8,004 nucleotides of DNA from Prevotellaceae bacterium (GTDB lineage: Bacteria > Bacteroidota > Bacteroidia > Bacteroidales > UBA932). The translations under genes were made by a program, and so were the position numbers. Of the stretch, positions 5,693-8,004 are shown one piece after another (positions within the stretch are counted from its first letter, which is position 1; every line of letters starts with the position of its first letter). The stretch is from positions 1-8,004 of the forward strand of contig JAIROF010000118.1 of the NCBI GenBank assembly GCA_031257655.1, given 5' to 3'. Below the pieces are notes generated by a model that saw only the letters and a program-made list of their open reading frames with translations, had not been told where the DNA came from and did not search any database.

Positions 5693-5788
5693 TTAAGCAT
5701 TGCTAACCGAACATTATTTTTTGTGGAGGCGTAGCATTAGCCTTCCTGCGCTCACGCCGTCCGGAGGCGTTGCAGCGCGCCTTTTTCG
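5693..5788. other. Intergenic spacer after the receptor gene
   Basis: The spacer holds GC-rich imperfect stems, for example GGAGGC/GCCTTCC around 5725-5746 and ACGCC/GGCGT around 5754-5770, which could weakly end transcription of the receptor. No T-tract, promoter or start codon with a clear site was found. The segment 5737-5758 resembles, in reverse complement, part of the Arg-rich loop coding DNA at 2060-2080. Confidence 0.4.
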
Positions 5789-5797
5789 CTATATTTT
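5780..5797. repeat. 18-bp direct repeat, copy 2
   Basis: Exact second copy of the sequence at 5040-5057. It covers the last codons and the TAG stop (5789-5791) of the TonB-dependent receptor gene. 722 bp separate the two copies, and this interval contains the hicA remnant and hicB. Confidence 0.85.
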
Positions 5798-7837
5798 CAC
5801 GGTAATTCCCGCTTTCACCCATCGCCCGGGCTGCGGAATATTGCCAAAGTCGAAGTAGGTATTGCCAAACAGGTTGGTTGCCTCTGCAAAAATGCAGTAC
5901 TGCTCCTCCATCCAGCTTATTTTCAGGTCGCACAGCCAGGAGGGCTTAAACGCTGCGGCGGCGGCATATTTTCCGGTGCTTGCGTCAAAGGGTTGGTAGC
6001 GTCCGGCGCGCTGCTGGTATTGCAGCTGCCACGAGGCCGAGAGGCGGCTCCAGACGCCGTGCCGGAGCGTTGCCGTGAGGCGGTGGCTGAGCTGCTCCAC
6101 CACGTAGCTGGCCGTTTCCTCCCGTTCGCTTGGCGTGGCGTGCAGGTAGGTGTAGCCGATGGCGGCTTTTTGGAGGAGCTGCTTTTGCGGCGCGTATTCG
6201 GCGTGGAGGTGCACGCCGGAGGTGGCAACGTTGGCGATGTTTTGCGAATACCAGAGGTTGTCGTCCGGGTTGCGCCGCCAGTTGATGACGCGGTAGCCGT
6301 AGCGGTAAAATCCCGAGGCGGAGGCGCGCCACGCAAGGTAGCGGTAGCGCAGGGACAGCTCGCCGGTTACGGCCTCCTCCGGCGCTAAGCTGGGGTTGCC
6401 TCTCTGGTCGCCAACGTTGTAGTACAGGTCGGTAAACGTGGGCAGGCGGTAGTCGTTGCTCGCGGCGGCGCCGAGCTGCCATGCGGGGGTGAGGTCGTAG
6501 GCCACGTTTCCGCCGGCGTAGGCGCGAAACCCAAAGTCGTTGTTGCCGGCGCCCATTACCCCGAGCGTGGCGTGAAATTTTTGTATGCGGAAGGAGTGCT
6601 GCAGGGAGGCGGAGAGGTGCTCGCGCGCTTTTTCTTTCGTGTAAAAAGCGTTGTCGCCGCTTTCCCCCTTCACGGCCACCGGCTGCGGCATTGGCTCTCC
6701 CAGCGTGCTGCTGTAGATATGCTCGTAGCGGTAGCTTACTCCGGCGGTAGTAACGCCGAGCTTGCTCACGCGGGTGAGCTGCGCCAGCGCCCCCGCCATG
6801 TCGGTGAGGTGGTAGTTGTGGCCGGTGTACCATGCGGCAGGGTTGACGTGGAAGAGCTCGTAGCGGTCGTAGTGGCGGCGGTGGAAGAGCGTTGCCGCAG
6901 CGCCCCAGCCGCCCCTTTCCACGCCGTAGCGCAGGCTCGACAGGAGCGCGCGCGTGTGCTCACGCTGGGGGCCGTACTGCGCGGAGTAGAAGCTGTTGGC
7001 GCCAAAATCCTTGCGCTGGTAGCCAAGCTGCCCGCTCACAGCGCCGCTTTTTTCGGTAGCGTAGCGCAGCTGCGCGTACACGTTGTCAACGTCAAAGTCG
7101 GTGTTGTCGGCGTAGCCGTCGCTTTTGCTTTTGTTGGCCGATAGCGTCGCGCGGAGGCCTCTGCCGGAAAAGTTCCCTGCGGCGCTGTAGCTCTGGTAGC
7201 TGTGCATGCCCTGTATTAGCCCGGCGGAGGCGCTCGTTTGGTCGGGGAGCCTTGTGATAATGTTGATGGCGCCGCTGTAGGTAACAGCGCCCATAGTCCA
7301 TGCGCCGGGGCCTTGCAGCACCTCTATGCGCTGCACATCTTCGAGGTTGATGGGAATGTTGAGGGAGTGGTGGCCGGTTTGGGGGTCGGTAATGTTTACG
7401 CCGTTGAGGAGGACGACCGTTTGGTCGAAGGTGCCGCCGCGAAAGGAGACGTCGGCCTGCACGTTGTTTCCGCCGCGCGTTCGGACGTCGATGCCGTCAA
7501 CGTAGCGCAGCAGCTCTTGGATATTCTGCACCGCAGCGCGCTCTATGTCGCTGCGGCCAATGATGGCTACCACGCGCGCAGGCTCGGCAATGGAGAGCGT
7601 TTTGTCGCCCTGCACCACGATTTCGTCTATGGGCACGGCCTGCGCTTCGCGCTCGCGCTCGGCAGCCTGGTCGGTGGTGGCCTGCGCCGATACCTGCTGG
7701 GCGCTGAGCGTTACCAGCGACAGGCTCGTAGACAGCACGCCGATTTTTATTTGCTTGCCCAAGCTGTTGAATACTGCGTAATTTTTGCGCGTCCACCGGT
7801 GGAAGCATGTAAGGTTTTTGGCTTTTGTGTTTCTCAT
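5789..7837 (-). CDS. TonB-dependent outer-membrane receptor, BtuB-like
   Basis: 682 residues from ATG 7837. An unusual extended signal region begins HRWTRKNYAVFNSLGK (13-28), followed by a hydrophobic stretch (30-46) and a likely signal peptidase site near VSAQA (49-53). The plug domain starts at DEIVVQGDKTL (71-81) and includes NIQELLRYVDGIDVRTRGG (105-123), DVSFRGGTFDQTVVLLNGVN, then ERIEVLQGPG-like QRIEVLQGPG and SGAINIIT (188-195). A beta-barrel fills the rest, ending in the aromatic-rich EATNLFGNTYFDFGNIPQPG and a closing strand GITVKI. Such receptors import scarce ligands across the outer membrane using TonB energy. The plug and the C-terminal pattern are closest to BtuB-like cobalamin receptors of Bacteroidetes, but no cobalamin genes or riboswitch are visible, so the ligand is open. 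The frame is open upstream to GTG 7993, but that would add a non-signal leader read from repeat DNA, so I reject it. Confidence 0.92.
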   Translation of the reverse strand: MRNTKAKNLTCFHRWTRKNYAVFNSLGKQIKIGVLSTSLSLVTLSAQQVSAQATTDQAAEREREAQAVPIDEIVVQGDKTLSIAEPARVVAIIGRSDIERAAVQNIQELLRYVDGIDVRTRGGNNVQADVSFRGGTFDQTVVLLNGVNITDPQTGHHSLNIPINLEDVQRIEVLQGPGAWTMGAVTYSGAINIITRLPDQTSASAGLIQGMHSYQSYSAAGNFSGRGLRATLSANKSKSDGYADNTDFDVDNVYAQLRYATEKSGAVSGQLGYQRKDFGANSFYSAQYGPQREHTRALLSSLRYGVERGGWGAAATLFHRRHYDRYELFHVNPAAWYTGHNYHLTDMAGALAQLTRVSKLGVTTAGVSYRYEHIYSSTLGEPMPQPVAVKGESGDNAFYTKEKAREHLSASLQHSFRIQKFHATLGVMGAGNNDFGFRAYAGGNVAYDLTPAWQLGAAASNDYRLPTFTDLYYNVGDQRGNPSLAPEEAVTGELSLRYRYLAWRASASGFYRYGYRVINWRRNPDDNLWYSQNIANVATSGVHLHAEYAPQKQLLQKAAIGYTYLHATPSEREETASYVVEQLSHRLTATLRHGVWSRLSASWQLQYQQRAGRYQPFDASTGKYAAAAAFKPSWLCDLKISWMEEQYCIFAEATNLFGNTYFDFGNIPQPGRWVKAGITVKI

Positions 7838-7923
7838 GTTTTTGATTGATTTTTGTGAATTAATTGATTTTGGTTGATTTAAGTGAATGTAACTACTCAG
7901 GTAGCATATTTCATTGCAAATCA
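7838..7923 (-). promoter_or_regulatory. AT-rich leader of the receptor gene
   Basis: The leader contains A-rich degenerate AATCAA repeats (7841-7880) and the small palindrome CTAC-TCAG-GTAG (around 7893-7904). No Shine-Dalgarno sequence precedes ATG 7837, which is normal for the phylum, where A-rich leaders support initiation. No cobalamin-riboswitch conserved box was seen. Confidence 0.4.
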
Positions 7924-7931
7924 CAAAAGTA
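7924..7931 (-). promoter_or_regulatory. Candidate -7 promoter element (TACTTTTG) for the receptor
   Basis: On the minus strand TACTTTTG fits TAnnTTTG and lies 86 bp upstream of the receptor ATG. The only -33 candidate is a weak TTTTC about 22 bp further upstream. Plausible but unproven. Confidence 0.4.
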
Positions 7932-7950
7932 ATAAAAATTCTCCTTGTGA

Positions 7951-8004
7951 AAACCTTGTGTTCTTTGTGTCTTCGTGGTATTTTTCCAACCACAAAGGAA
8001 CAAA
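7951..8004. repeat. TTTGTGT/TTCGTGGT-type intergenic repeat with hairpin
   Basis: Degenerate repeats of CTTTGTGT/CTTCGTGG lead into an inverted pair: 7971-7979 with 7989-7997, pairing at 8 of 9 positions around a 9-nt loop. Similar 'accacaaaggacacaaag' strings are widespread intergenic repeats in several phyla. The element runs to the window edge and may continue. Confidence 0.5.

Noticed and set aside
5923..7144. Long open frames on both strands inside the receptor gene
   Set aside because: They overlap the confidently assigned receptor and give Arg/Ala/Pro-rich peptides typical of shifted GC-rich frames.
7838..7993. N-terminal extension of the TonB receptor from GTG 7993
   Set aside because: The extension reads through intergenic repeat DNA. 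ATG 7837 is directly followed by the expected extended signal region.
7838..8004. Cobalamin riboswitch upstream of the BtuB-like receptor
   Set aside because: No B12-box-like conserved core was seen in the 167 nt available, which is shorter than a full element. It could still lie beyond the window.

Overview
The window looks like a piece of a Bacteroidetes (probably Bacteroidales) chromosome. Three things support this. The TonB-dependent receptor has the extended RWTRKNYAVFNSLGK-type signal region common in that phylum. The RND permease belongs to a subfamily I know from Bacteroides-like genomes. Upstream regions carry TAnnTTTG-type -7 promoter motifs and mostly lack strong Shine-Dalgarno sites. 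Coding DNA is GC-rich, while the intergenic DNA is AT-rich and unusually full of short repeats.

Layout: positions 1-547 are non-coding. They hold a long imperfect inverted repeat with 21-bp perfect arms (18-38/149-169), several AATGAGGTT repeats, a possible promoter, a small GC hairpin and an 8-unit heptad array (489-544). A large RND-family efflux permease (548-3835, +) begins 3 bp after that array. It ends inside a second, 20-unit heptad array (3793-3932), which supplies its stop codon. A cluster of three hairpins (3935-4025) then separates it from a convergent small hypothetical gene (3958-4290, -), whose last ~22 codons are made of that hairpin DNA.

The rest is on the minus strand. Read in the direction of transcription it is: a BtuB-like TonB-dependent receptor (7837 to 5789), a decayed hicA toxin remnant (5692 to 5575), a HicB-type antitoxin (5535 to 5125) and a secreted or lipid-anchored YiiX/YebB-like NlpC/P60 cysteine hydrolase (5028 to 4414). 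An exact 18-bp direct repeat (5040-5057 and 5780-5797) brackets the hicA-remnant/hicB segment. This suggests the toxin-antitoxin module arrived or rearranged as a unit between the receptor and the hydrolase.

Functionally this is a cell-envelope region: an inner-membrane efflux pump, an outer-membrane receptor and an envelope hydrolase, plus a broken toxin-antitoxin locus. The pump's periplasmic adaptor and outer-membrane channel are not in the window. I see no convincing new multi-gene system. The noteworthy signals are the repeats that define gene ends, the orphaned antitoxin, and the direct repeats around it.
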